Shown piece by piece: positions 1-7,103 of a DNA stretch of 64,000 nucleotides. The number at the start of each line of letters is the position of its first letter. The first letter of the stretch is position 1. A program made the translations under genes and the position numbers. The stretch is from Hornefia butyriciproducens (GTDB lineage Bacteria; Bacillota; Clostridia; Peptostreptococcales; Anaerovoracaceae): positions 1 through 64,000 of the forward strand of contig NZ_VUMZ01000007.1 in assembly GCF_009695915.1 (NCBI RefSeq), in the 5' to 3' direction. The notes below the pieces were generated by a model. That model ran no database searches. It was given only the letters and a program-made list of their open reading frames with translations, and was not told where the DNA came from.

Positions 1-841
1 CAATGAACCCGTATTGGCTAATTGAATTTTACAGCATTTCAGGCCTGATTCCTATACCTGATTTTATGAAACCAGCCTCTGCCGGTCGTTTTTCTCTTAA
101 ATGTGGAAGTTACCTTTTCATTCAAGCACCTCGTCCGCAACTGTTCCCTAATGTTTTCGCCGTTTTCCGAAAGGTAGTCGCCAAGTTCCTCTACGGCCAT
201 ACCGTCCACGCCTGCCGCACCTTTGTTTCTTACGACTTGCAGATATGCCGCATTGAGATTATCTCTGCTTAGTATCTGCTCCATGAGACTACTTGTGTCC
301 ATGCGTTGTTTCCTTTCTGCCCCTTTTGCCTTTGCCGCCTTTGAAGTTATCGACAGGCGTATGCTCCGGCTACGAAGTGGAACGTACTTCAACTGATTGA
401 TTGTTCAGCCCTTCGCTCCATTCCCATTACAGGAACTTCTCCACTACTATGGCTTCTGCTGAGGGTCTGCCCCCCAGGGTACTTCTCACAGTTCGTTGTT
501 ACTACGGCTAATGAGACCGCCTGTAAGACCTCCCCAGTTAAGGTGCGCACTCTTTCCCTCCATGTACCTGCCGCATTTACCCGTACTTCCAGCAACTTTT
601 GGACCTCAGTGCCTTTTGCCACCTTATCCGTATTTCCGAGCCTTGTATGCGGTTCCTGTCCGTCAGGTCAGAGGTTTGCTTACAGCTTCTTTCAGATTCC
701 GTCTCACGGCGGACACCCTTGCTGTTCGGCTATGTGCTTCGTCGTTGCCTACGCCCACTCGGGACTTTCACCCGTTAGAGAACGCCCATGCTGGGCATAC
801 AAAACGGAGACATTCAAGTCTCCGTTGCAGACATCTGCGCA
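1..841 (-). mobile_element. Truncated group II intron (5' part)
   Basis: On the minus strand this stretch reads like the 5' RNA domain of a bacterial group II intron followed by the start of its reverse transcriptase. The conserved ribozyme-like segment GGGTGAAAGTCCCG lies near 760-775, there is a perfect 9-bp hairpin at 803-826, and the typical sequence just before the maturase ORF covers about 380-640. The intron begins directly after the abiEii stop codon at 842. Intron-like protein homology stops near 130, and domain V and the 3' splice site are not in the window, so this copy is interrupted or continues rearranged to the left. The exact 5' boundary is uncertain because a clean GTGCG terminus is not seen. 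Confidence 0.7.
39..302 (-). pseudogene. ltrA: Group II intron reverse transcriptase/maturase, N-terminal fragment
   Basis: The first 60 or so residues are typical of the N-terminus of group II intron-encoded proteins: LMEQILSRDNLNAAYLQVVR, then the NKGAAGVDGM motif. The ATG at 302 is preceded by GAAAGGAAAC. After the LRTR segment, where the family continues into the first RT blocks, the reading frame switches to unrelated sequence and ends after about 87 residues. Full-length proteins of this family have 400-600 residues, so the polymerase, maturase and endonuclease domains are lost here. It cannot support splicing or retrohoming unless helped in trans. Confidence 0.75.
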
Positions 842-1684
842 TCAATGATCTACAGATAAATTGATATATCCTCTCAAACTTTCGATCATTTGATCAAAAG
901 AAAGTTCACCGACATAAGCATTTCGCTTGCAATACAGCTCCCAGCGTTTACGAAATCCGGCATTCGATTGAATATCGTTCAAATCGCTGAGTATACTATT
1001 TGCATCAAGTTCTGTATTCCGATACGCAAAAGTTGTATTCACTGCTTCCCGCAGTTTGTTTTTATCAAGGTTCTCAGATTTCAAGTTAAACAGAAGGTAA
1101 AGATCGTAAAAATCCTTGCTGCGGCTATTATCCGTCTTTCTTGAAACAACCGTCTCGAGTTTCTCTGCAATAATAGTCTCAAGGTTATATGACATTACTT
1201 TTACAGTTTTGTCATCTTCAAATACAGAACAGTATGGATATTCGATCGCATCTGGCGTTATCGGATCTCCAGTCGCAACATCTATGCTGAAGGGCTGACG
1301 TATATTCTCAATTTGACCCTCCATCAAAATCTTATATCCGGGATATTGATCTTCAATTTTAATGTTGTCAATCGATTTTAAAATATATCGCAGTCCATCC
1401 ACACTATCGGAAGCGGCCAGTTCTGAAAAAATCTTTTTAATTTCACTTTCACTCAATGGATGATTTCTCAAAGACATATCCATATCCATCGTTGTTCGTG
1501 TTTGTATCCCAAGTACCGATGAAAGAAGGAATCCCCCTTTCAAAATCAAATCTGTCCTGTATTTGCTTGCTGCAATGCGTTCTAAAAAATGTTCGAAGAA
1601 ATACAGCAGTAATAACGTGTTGATTGATACACCTGATTCTTTTGACCTCTTCCTGATCAGAGCCATCATTTTATCTTTGTTCAT
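842..1684 (-). CDS. abiEii: AbiEii-type nucleotidyltransferase toxin of a type IV toxin-antitoxin pair
   Basis: This 280-residue protein matches the AbiEii/AbiGii family, nucleotidyltransferase toxins that block growth and give abortive phage infection. The N-terminal third has the nucleotidyltransferase signature: a KGGF segment near residue 50 and a TMDMDMS acidic motif near residue 65, where two aspartates would bind metal. Length is normal for the family. The start overlaps the stop of the upstream antitoxin gene by 4 bp, so the two are translationally coupled. A group II intron remnant begins immediately after the TGA stop, leaving the reading frame intact. Its role in phage defence or element maintenance is inferred from the family. 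Confidence 0.88.
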   Translation of the reverse strand: MNKDKMMALIRKRSKESGVSINTLLLLYFFEHFLERIAASKYRTDLILKGGFLLSSVLGIQTRTTMDMDMSLRNHPLSESEIKKIFSELAASDSVDGLRYILKSIDNIKIEDQYPGYKILMEGQIENIRQPFSIDVATGDPITPDAIEYPYCSVFEDDKTVKVMSYNLETIIAEKLETVVSRKTDNSRSKDFYDLYLLFNLKSENLDKNKLREAVNTTFAYRNTELDANSILSDLNDIQSNAGFRKRWELYCKRNAYVGELSFDQMIESLRGYINLSVDH

Positions 1685-2268
1685 ATTACCTCCAGGATGT
1701 CATCCACTTTCTTTTCAATCTTCATCACGCCGGCATAAACACGGAGTTTCTTATAGTCTCTGTCAGGATCGCTGGCATAGGCCTTCATGGCATGAGAGAA
1801 TATCTCCACATCAACGTTTTTCCTTCCTGCAATCAGGTCGCAGATGGTCCGTTCCTTGTCATAAACCCTGACCGCATTCCCGAAGACAGTTGGTTTCTCC
1901 ACAATACCCATCGAATAAATTTCTTTTTTTACAAAATGAAATACGGTTCCGTCGGAAATATGCGAGCTGTTATACCCTTTATAGACGGTAACCTCTTTCT
2001 GATAGGGCACACGATCTGTCATGCCATGAAGATACAGTGCGCTTTGAAACGAATAGATACATCTGCTGTTTGTAATTTGAAAGAAATAGTACTCATCATA
2101 ATCACCGGAAGCATCACAATAAATTCCTCTTGCAACTCTCTGAATGCGTCCTTTTTTGACCATTTCCGAGAGATACCAGGAGGGGATCCCCTGATCCCTT
2201 ACCATAGAGGATGTGACAATTCCGTTATTCGCCTTTGCTATTGAATTAATCTTATCGTAAGCCGTCAT
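1681..2268 (-). CDS. abiEi: AbiEi-type antitoxin / transcriptional autoregulator
   Basis: This 195-residue protein has the AbiEi layout: an N-terminal winged-helix region, residues 1-50 with the segment GRIQRVARGIYC, followed by a C-terminal antitoxin domain. In characterised AbiE systems this protein represses its own promoter and neutralises AbiEii without a stable protein-protein complex (type IV). It is the first gene of a two-gene operon and overlaps abiEii by 4 bp. The ATG at 2268 follows a GAAAGGAAG ribosome binding site. An imperfect dyad lies about 20 bp upstream and could be its operator. Such pairs are common cargo of conjugative elements. Confidence 0.88.
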   Translation of the reverse strand: MTAYDKINSIAKANNGIVTSSMVRDQGIPSWYLSEMVKKGRIQRVARGIYCDASGDYDEYYFFQITNSRCIYSFQSALYLHGMTDRVPYQKEVTVYKGYNSSHISDGTVFHFVKKEIYSMGIVEKPTVFGNAVRVYDKERTICDLIAGRKNVDVEIFSHAMKAYASDPDRDYKKLRVYAGVMKIEKKVDDILEVI

Positions 2269-2284
2269 AGTTTCTTCCTTTCAT

Positions 2285-2309
2285 GCTTACATTATTGCAT
2301 ATTGTTAGC
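2285..2309 (-). promoter_or_regulatory. Imperfect dyad and promoter-like sequence upstream of abiEi
   Basis: On the minus strand the 25 bp form an imperfect palindrome with arms GCTAACA and TGTAAGC. It overlaps a promoter-like TTGCTT-N17-AATAAT. AbiEi proteins repress their own operon by binding inverted repeats, so this is a reasonable operator candidate. The match is imperfect and untested. Confidence 0.35.
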
Positions 2310-2419
2310 ACAAAAGCAAGAATCATATCCATTTGACAACGATTCATCTGGGTCCCGTCACTATATGGAATTGAATACTACTGTTAATAACCTGTGCCTT
2401 CACAATACAGGAAGAACTG

Positions 2420-3325
2420 TCATCGCTCGTTCTCGATCTCCTTTTCGCTCTTCTCACGCTGTTTTTCCATTGCCTGATCGATGGATGTGATCATCTCATC
2501 AGCAGTCTTTCTGATCCGTTCCAGCGAATTTTTCAGTTCCTTTGTGTCTTTTCCGGAGGACCATCCGGCCACATATCCGAAGGTGTAGTCTGCGGTATCC
2601 AGACCGAAGTGGTTGCAGACAGTGTAGGCGATACTCTCCGCCTCAACTTCCTTAGTACTGCGGTCCGGCAGCTTTTCCTCATCCATATTCTCTTTGGAAT
2701 GAAGTCTCTGGTGACTGATTTCATGGATCATGGTTTTGATAGTCTGGACCTGACTCATGCCGGAGCGTATAGCAATTCGCTTTGCCCCATCATCGTAATA
2801 ACCGTTGGCGCCTCCCTGGATGTTCTCGGAACAGATGGGAACCGGACAGATATCCTTCAGCGCATTGAACAGCTTGTGATAGTTTTTCACATCTCCGGTC
2901 AGTTCATTGACGCCGATCATTGGAAGTTCTCTGCCTTCTGTCTGCTCATAGGCGAACACGCTGACCACCCGGAAACCGGTGATCTCGATGATCTCTTTAT
3001 CCCCATCGTCTGCAGTATCTTTTTCCACCTTGTACCTGCAGGGAGCCAGAATGCGGATTCCTTTTTCTCCTTTGCGGACCTGCCGGTCGAACTCCTTCTG
3101 CCATGTCCGGTAGCCTGCAACCAGAGAGGCGGAAGGGTACTGCATGGCAATCAGAAGACAGTTATTCAGAGAATAGTGATGAAATTTGCTCATGCATTTC
3201 AGCATTTCCCGGTACTTGTCGCTTTCAAATACTTCCTTCACGCCTTCCTCCAGCCGGTCGGTGATCTCCCGGATCTGCTCCTGCCGGCTCTTGCGGTCAG
3301 GTCCCCGTTTCTTCTTTTCATCCAA
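2420..3325 (-). CDS. ArdC-like ssDNA-binding / zinc metallopeptidase-like protein of a conjugative element
   Basis: This 301-residue protein combines an N-terminal ArdC-like region (residues 10-130, with HHYSLNNCLLIAMQ and the GYRTWQKEFDRQVRKGEKG stretch) with a C-terminal peptidase-like domain carrying MIHEISHQRLH, an HExxH zinc motif near residue 205. Proteins of this type occur almost only on plasmids and integrative conjugative elements, where ArdC relatives bind single-stranded DNA and protect incoming DNA from restriction. Proteolytic activity here is unproven. The start overlaps the upstream primase-like gene by 8 bp, indicating an operon. The C-terminal 40 residues are charged and helical. 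Confidence 0.8.
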   Translation of the reverse strand: MDEKKKRGPDRKSRQEQIREITDRLEEGVKEVFESDKYREMLKCMSKFHHYSLNNCLLIAMQYPSASLVAGYRTWQKEFDRQVRKGEKGIRILAPCRYKVEKDTADDGDKEIIEITGFRVVSVFAYEQTEGRELPMIGVNELTGDVKNYHKLFNALKDICPVPICSENIQGGANGYYDDGAKRIAIRSGMSQVQTIKTMIHEISHQRLHSKENMDEEKLPDRSTKEVEAESIAYTVCNHFGLDTADYTFGYVAGWSSGKDTKELKNSLERIRKTADEMITSIDQAMEKQREKSEKEIENER

Positions 3326-4256
3326 ATCTCGTTTCTCCTTTCTGCTGAAGGGTTCTCAGAAACATCAGCTCCTCGTTGTAATCCTTTCCGTGAACAGGAG
3401 GCTCATCCCGGATGTGGTACCGTCCGTTCAGCCTGCCGATGATTGAAGCAGCCGCACTTCCTCCGGCGGGATCATCATCCAGGCGGAGAATGATTTCTTC
3501 GGTTCCCGAATGGTGATCCAGATAATTTTCAAGTGCTGCCGGAAGCTTCACGGTCTTTGCTCCTCCATATACGCCGCCCAGAGAGAGCAGTGAGTCACTG
3601 TTCCATCTTTCTCCGTTCAGCTTTCGGATCGTGGCATAGGACAGAAGATCAATGGCGCCTTCAAAGACATGAACGCGCTCTCCCGTGCCTTCGATCCTGA
3701 AGGAAAAGTGCTTGTCGGAGCCTGCAGCCTCGCCCATGATCCGGTCTTTTCCGGTTCCCCGGAAGAAGGCGTATCTCGCTATTTTGTTCTCATCCAAACC
3801 AAGAAAGACTGCACTGTGTGAAGGTAACGACTCATAAAGCAGCCCTCCGGCGATGCACTCTTCGACAATTTCCCGGTCGATGCCCCGGCCGGTAAGATAG
3901 CGAAGAACCACATGATCTTCCGGCGCCTTCTCCGGCAGCAGCAACCGCTTTGCTTTTCCGTTCTTCGGGACAAAAGAAAAAGGAGGCTGTTTCGCCTCCG
4001 TGCCCAGTATCATTCCTACCGCTTCTGTGAAGGGTACATCCTTTACTTTGATCAGATAGTCCAGCGCCGATACACCACCGAAACCTCTGGACCACCACAT
4101 CCATTTACCGTTGGATATCTTCAAACTGTCATGCTCTCTGGTGCAGTATTCGCCGCCCGAAATATGGATCAGATTCCCCGGATCATTCTGTCTGAGATAG
4201 GTCAGAAGATCCATCTCCCGGGCGAGTTCGATCTCTTTTGCCGTGAAGCCGGCCAT
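3318..4256 (-). CDS. DUF3991/TOPRIM primase-like protein
   Basis: This 312-residue protein resembles the DUF3991 plus TOPRIM proteins of conjugative elements. The N-terminal 110 residues hold a primase zinc-finger-like region (GGEYCTREHDSLKI, then the WMWWSRGFGG segment), and the C-terminal part has a TOPRIM fold with VFEGAIDLLSY (catalytic-type Glu) and the acidic LRLDDDPAGG motif near residue 265. The likely role is priming or replication of transferred single-stranded DNA. I chose the ATG at 4256 because GGGAGG lies 8 bases upstream; an in-frame GTG and an ATG slightly earlier overlap that ribosome binding site. It overlaps the downstream ArdC-like gene. Confidence 0.8.
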   Translation of the reverse strand: MAGFTAKEIELAREMDLLTYLRQNDPGNLIHISGGEYCTREHDSLKISNGKWMWWSRGFGGVSALDYLIKVKDVPFTEAVGMILGTEAKQPPFSFVPKNGKAKRLLLPEKAPEDHVVLRYLTGRGIDREIVEECIAGGLLYESLPSHSAVFLGLDENKIARYAFFRGTGKDRIMGEAAGSDKHFSFRIEGTGERVHVFEGAIDLLSYATIRKLNGERWNSDSLLSLGGVYGGAKTVKLPAALENYLDHHSGTEEIILRLDDDPAGGSAAASIIGRLNGRYHIRDEPPVHGKDYNEELMFLRTLQQKGETRFG

Positions 4257-4295
4257 GTTCATCACCTCCCGAAACTGAAAAACGCAGGTTTTGTT

Positions 4296-4796
4296 CTATC
4301 GTTCCCACTCGCTTGTATAGTCGTCTCTTGACCGCATTCCATCGAGAAGTCCCTTCCGGAGAAAACTGGCCTGTTCTCCGGTTTCCGCGGCGATGATGAT
4401 ATGATCCAGCATCTTGATGCCCATGAGTTCGCCGCATCTGACCATCCGCTCGGTAACGGCAATATCCGCCGGACTCGGTTCACAGTTTCCGGATGGGTGA
4501 TTGTGAATACAGATGAAGGATGCCGCATTGGACAAAATGATGGCCTTGAACGCCTCTCTCGGATTGATCATGGCTGCATCCAGGGTGCCTACGCTGCAGA
4601 TATGAAGGTTGATGGGCTTGCCGTTCGTCTTCAGATTCAGGATCGCAAATACCTCCCGGTCATAGTTTTTCAGCTCGCCTGCCACCACTTCCATTACAGC
4701 TTCCGGGGACGTGACTTCTTTGGTGGAATAGAGAGAAGGCTCTTTCACCAGCCGGACATTCACGACTTTGATCTCATTTTCATTCTTCTTCGGCAA
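4296..4796 (-). CDS. RadC-like JAB-domain protein
   Basis: This 166-residue protein is the short form of RadC, a JAB1/MPN-type metal-binding domain without the N-terminal helix-hairpin-helix. The signature HNHPSGNCEPSPADIAVT near residue 97 gives the two histidines and the downstream aspartate of the metal site. Such proteins are frequent passengers of conjugative elements, and their biochemical role is unclear. Translation appears to start at TTG at 4796, because a full-length AGGAGGTGAT Shine-Dalgarno lies 8 bases upstream and no ATG is available. The start lies inside the end of the small upstream gene (17-bp overlap). Confidence 0.82.
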   Translation of the reverse strand: MPKKNENEIKVVNVRLVKEPSLYSTKEVTSPEAVMEVVAGELKNYDREVFAILNLKTNGKPINLHICSVGTLDAAMINPREAFKAIILSNAASFICIHNHPSGNCEPSPADIAVTERMVRCGELMGIKMLDHIIIAAETGEQASFLRKGLLDGMRSRDDYTSEWER

Positions 4797-4926
4797 GGAT
4801 CATCACCTCCTCTATCCGGATGCTGATTAAGGTTCCGTCTTCCAGATCATTCACCAGCTTTCTGAGTTCTTCCATCTTACTGATTACTGCGGTATCCGCC
4901 GTATTCGTATCTTTCATTGTTTTCAC
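4780..4926 (-). CDS. Small unknown protein of the element
   Basis: A 48-residue acidic protein with a leucine-rich helical stretch (MEELRKLVNDLEDGTLISI) and no recognised domain. I placed the start at GTG 4926, because an AAGGAGG ribosome binding site lies 9 bases upstream; the in-frame ATG at 4935 touches that site and is unlikely. The gene overlaps its upstream neighbour by about 50 bp and the RadC-like gene by 17 bp in different frames. Such packing suggests a translationally coupled cassette. Function unknown. Confidence 0.55.
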   Translation of the reverse strand: MKTMKDTNTADTAVISKMEELRKLVNDLEDGTLISIRIEEVMILAEEE

Positions 4927-5188
4927 TGCGGTCATCCTCCTTTTCTTCAAGGTTACTGCTATTGGTCTTTGGGGGTTTCGGTTTCGCATCGTCCATTGCG
5001 TTGCAAAGGTAGGCGATGACCTTCCGGTCCCGAATCGCCTCCTGCAGCTCCAGGATCACGCCGATCTCTCCGCTCAGTCCGTGATCATAGGCGATTTTCA
5101 TATCGATGGATGTGATCTTCTTTTCCGTGTCAAATCCCTCATCCGTCAGTTTGTTCAGTGTCTTCAGCTTGCTTTTGTCTGCTGTCAT
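4877..5188 (-). CDS. Unknown 103-residue protein of the element
   Basis: A 103-residue protein beginning MTADKSKLKT with AGGAGGACGAAA in front of the ATG at 5188. Residues 1-75 look like a compact alpha/beta region (TSIDMKIAYDHGLSGEIGVI), followed by a proline- and asparagine-rich, strongly charged tail that is probably disordered. I recognise no domain. It overlaps the cysteine-rich gene upstream by 50 bp and the 48-residue gene downstream by 50 bp. Similar genes appear in conjugative elements of gut Clostridia, from memory only. Confidence 0.6.
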   Translation of the reverse strand: MTADKSKLKTLNKLTDEGFDTEKKITSIDMKIAYDHGLSGEIGVILELQEAIRDRKVIAYLCNAMDDAKPKPPKTNSSNLEEKEDDRSENNERYEYGGYRSNQ

Positions 5189-5309
5189 TTTCGTCCTCCT
5201 TCCGTTTCCCATAGATGATCTCCATCATGCAGTATCCGCAGAAGGGTGCTTCCTTTCTGCGGTATCGGCAGTTCTCCGGGCACTGCCTGCGCCCCTTCAG
5301 CCCGTTCAT
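5139..5309 (-). CDS. Small cysteine-rich, probably zinc-binding protein
   Basis: A 56-residue basic protein with the cysteine pattern C-x3-C-x9/10-C-x2-C (CPENCRYRRKEAPFCGYC) near residues 10-28, consistent with a zinc knuckle. Its ATG overlaps the upstream stop codon as ATGA (5306-5309), the usual sign of translational coupling, which is the main reason to trust this short gene. It then overlaps the following gene by 50 bp. Small Cys-rich proteins with this pattern sit at this place in related conjugative elements; function unknown. Confidence 0.6.
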   Translation of the reverse strand: MNGLKGRRQCPENCRYRRKEAPFCGYCMMEIIYGKRKEDENDSRQKQAEDTEQTDG

Positions 5310-5659
5310 GCGTAACTCCCCGGGCTCATCAGCTCCATGCCGTATTCGGTAAACTGATACCATCTGGTCCGGTCGAACCGGCTCTCGTTTCTTTCCGAAG
5401 CACGAAGAATCCGGCATTCGGTCAGTTCTTTCATGGCATCCCGGATCATGTGCCGGCTCAGAAACGGGTAGACCGTCTGGATCATCTTCTGGGGCATCTT
5501 TCTCCAGTAATCGTCGGCCGTGCCGTTCTCGTACTCCATGATCTCCCAGAGATACTGAGCGATCAGCGCTGGCCGGATCCCGCATATCATGGCGATGTTT
5601 CGGTTAAACCGGCATTCGTTTTCCTTTCGGATCTCACCATTGATCCCGTTTGTAATCAT
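5306..5659 (-). CDS. Probable winged-helix DNA-binding protein of the element
   Basis: A 117-residue protein whose pattern of helices (IAMICGIRPALIAQYLWEIM, then MPQKMIQTVYPFLSRHMIRD and AMKELTECRIL) followed by a short beta hairpin (RWYQFTEYG) resembles the winged-helix proteins found on mobile elements. The ATG at 5659 follows AGGAGGAAAAGAAA. It lies just after the terminator of the surface-protein gene and is the first gene of the small overlapping operon running to abiEii. It could regulate that operon or take part in replication; assignment is by predicted fold only. Confidence 0.6.
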   Translation of the reverse strand: MITNGINGEIRKENECRFNRNIAMICGIRPALIAQYLWEIMEYENGTADDYWRKMPQKMIQTVYPFLSRHMIRDAMKELTECRILRASERNESRFDRTRWYQFTEYGMELMSPGSYA

Positions 5660-5684
5660 TTTCTTTTCCTCCTGACCGAACCAG

Positions 5685-5712
5685 AAAAAGAGCGGCATCT
5701 CTGCCGCCCTTT
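5685..5712 (-). terminator. Terminator after the VaFE surface-protein gene
   Basis: On the minus strand GCGGCA-GAGA-TGCCGC forms a 6-bp GC-rich stem followed by CTCTTTTT. It lies 24 bp past the stop codon of the surface-protein gene and ahead of the next ribosome binding site. Confidence 0.7.
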
Positions 5713-5735
5713 TGGCTCATTGGCTATTTCATGCT

Positions 5736-7100
5736 CTATTTCTTCAGATCGTCCTGGTCCTCCGGAAACTTATGCATTTGTCTTTTCTTATACGCGATTC
5801 CTGCTGCGGTGGTACCCGCTGCCAGCATCAGAGCGATATATCCCAGAAGTTTTGTCCTGTCTCCGGTCTTCGGCGGAGCAGGAGTCTCCGGCGGAGTATC
5901 CGGCTTCTTCGGGAAATGAACGGTCTGGTCCTTGTCGGAAAGATCTGCATGAGAGGCAACCTTGACTCCTTCATAGAAGAGATCCTCGAATACGACGGTG
6001 GTCTTTCCTTTCAGAGAAGATGCATCGAAAGTGAAGCTCATTTCCACCGTTCCGTCGGCCTTGTGTGCCGTAAACTTTTTCTCGGAAGTGACCTTCTTTC
6101 CCTTCACCATCACCGGTTTTCCGGTCTCCTTGTCCATCAAAACGCCCTTTACCGTGTATTCTTTTCCCGGAATCAGATTGCGGTAGTTTACCTTGTCCAC
6201 AATGGTGGTTTCCTTGTGCGTTTCCCCGACTTCGTCCTTTGTCTTCCGGTCCTCCGCATGGGTCTTTACCTCCGGGAAGTGGATGGTCTGGCCTTCATCA
6301 TGAATGTCTGCGTGAGATGCAATGTTCACATCGTTCTCATAGAGATCCTCGAACACCACCGTTGAGGTTCCGGCAAGGCCCGCACCGCTGAAGACAAACT
6401 CCACATCCACGGTTCCGTCCTTCTTCTCCGGCACGAATTTCTGCTGGGAAATCACCGGCTTTCCGTTCACCAGAAGCTCCTTTCCGGTCTTCTGGTCCAT
6501 GAGCTTTCCTTTCAGAACATATTCCTTTCCGGGAACCAGATTGGTGTAGGAGACGGTGTCCATGAGTTTCACGTCCTTCTCTGCAGCAGAAAGATTCATG
6601 CCGGTATTCTCTGCTTTCGCCTTGGTTCCGATGGTGATCAGATCATCTGTGATGGTCTCCAGGTCCACGGTTCCTGTGCGGGTTTTCTCATCCACGGTGA
6701 AGCTGAACTTCTGCAGAACATATCCTTTGTTGTTCTCGCAGCGCATCTCTTCGATGGTGTAGGTGTCATAAGGCAGAGCTCCTGCGCCGGCGATCATGGA
6801 AGCTTTGCTCCCGAACTGTCCTGTGCCGAAGAACACGCCGCATCGGATCTGCTCCGCTCTCTTTTTCAGAGCCTCGGTAGAGATCTGTTTCTCGTTCAGA
6901 AGATCATCGAACGGATTCTGTCTGCGGGCATTGTCTTTCCCTTCTTCCTCGTCCAGATCACCAGCGGCTCTTCGGTCCTTCGTGGAGAAGAATCCGTTTT
7001 TGTCCGTGACCACCACATGGGTCTCGCCGTTTGATGCGGCGGTGATTTTGAACGGGACAAAGGCAAATCTTCTGGAATCGCCGTCACCGATCTTGGTTCC
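5736..7100 (-). pseudogene. C-terminal half of VaFE-repeat surface-anchored protein, downstream of in-frame TAG
   Basis: This segment is in the same frame as the N-terminal half and follows its TAG codon directly, starting GTKIGDGDSRRFAFVPFKIT, which family proteins carry without interruption. It encodes a linker region, then two VaFE repeats (DTVSYTNLVPGKEYVLKGKL and DKVNYRNLIPGKEYTVKGVL), each with a VVFEDLY/VVFEDLF segment. These are Ig-like domains that usually form Lys-Asn isopeptide bonds. The C-terminus has a PPKTG sortase-type motif, a hydrophobic helix and a basic tail, so it is meant for cell-wall anchoring. Without TAG readthrough or reinitiation (a GTG at 7016 has no clear Shine-Dalgarno) it would not be exported or anchored. 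Confidence 0.75.
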
Positions 7101-7103
7101 CTA
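7101..7103 (-). other. In-frame amber codon splitting the surface-protein gene
   Basis: Both halves (5736-7100 and 7104-8606) share one frame and together make an ordinary 956-residue VaFE protein. The TAG falls between the VYRSDA and GTKIGDGDS segments, where relatives carry a sense codon; CAG, GAG or AAG would each need only one base change. TAG also serves as the normal stop of guaA, rplQ and rpmJ here, so general recoding is unlikely. Confidence 0.85.

Noticed and set aside
496-864. Plus-strand open frames over the intron RNA
   Set aside because: They are the complement of group II intron RNA, have no ribosome binding sites and no family resemblance.
7101-7103. TAG as pyrrolysine or general stop-codon reassignment
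   Set aside because: TAG is the normal stop of guaA, rplQ and rpmJ in this window, and the family position is not a known pyrrolysine site.
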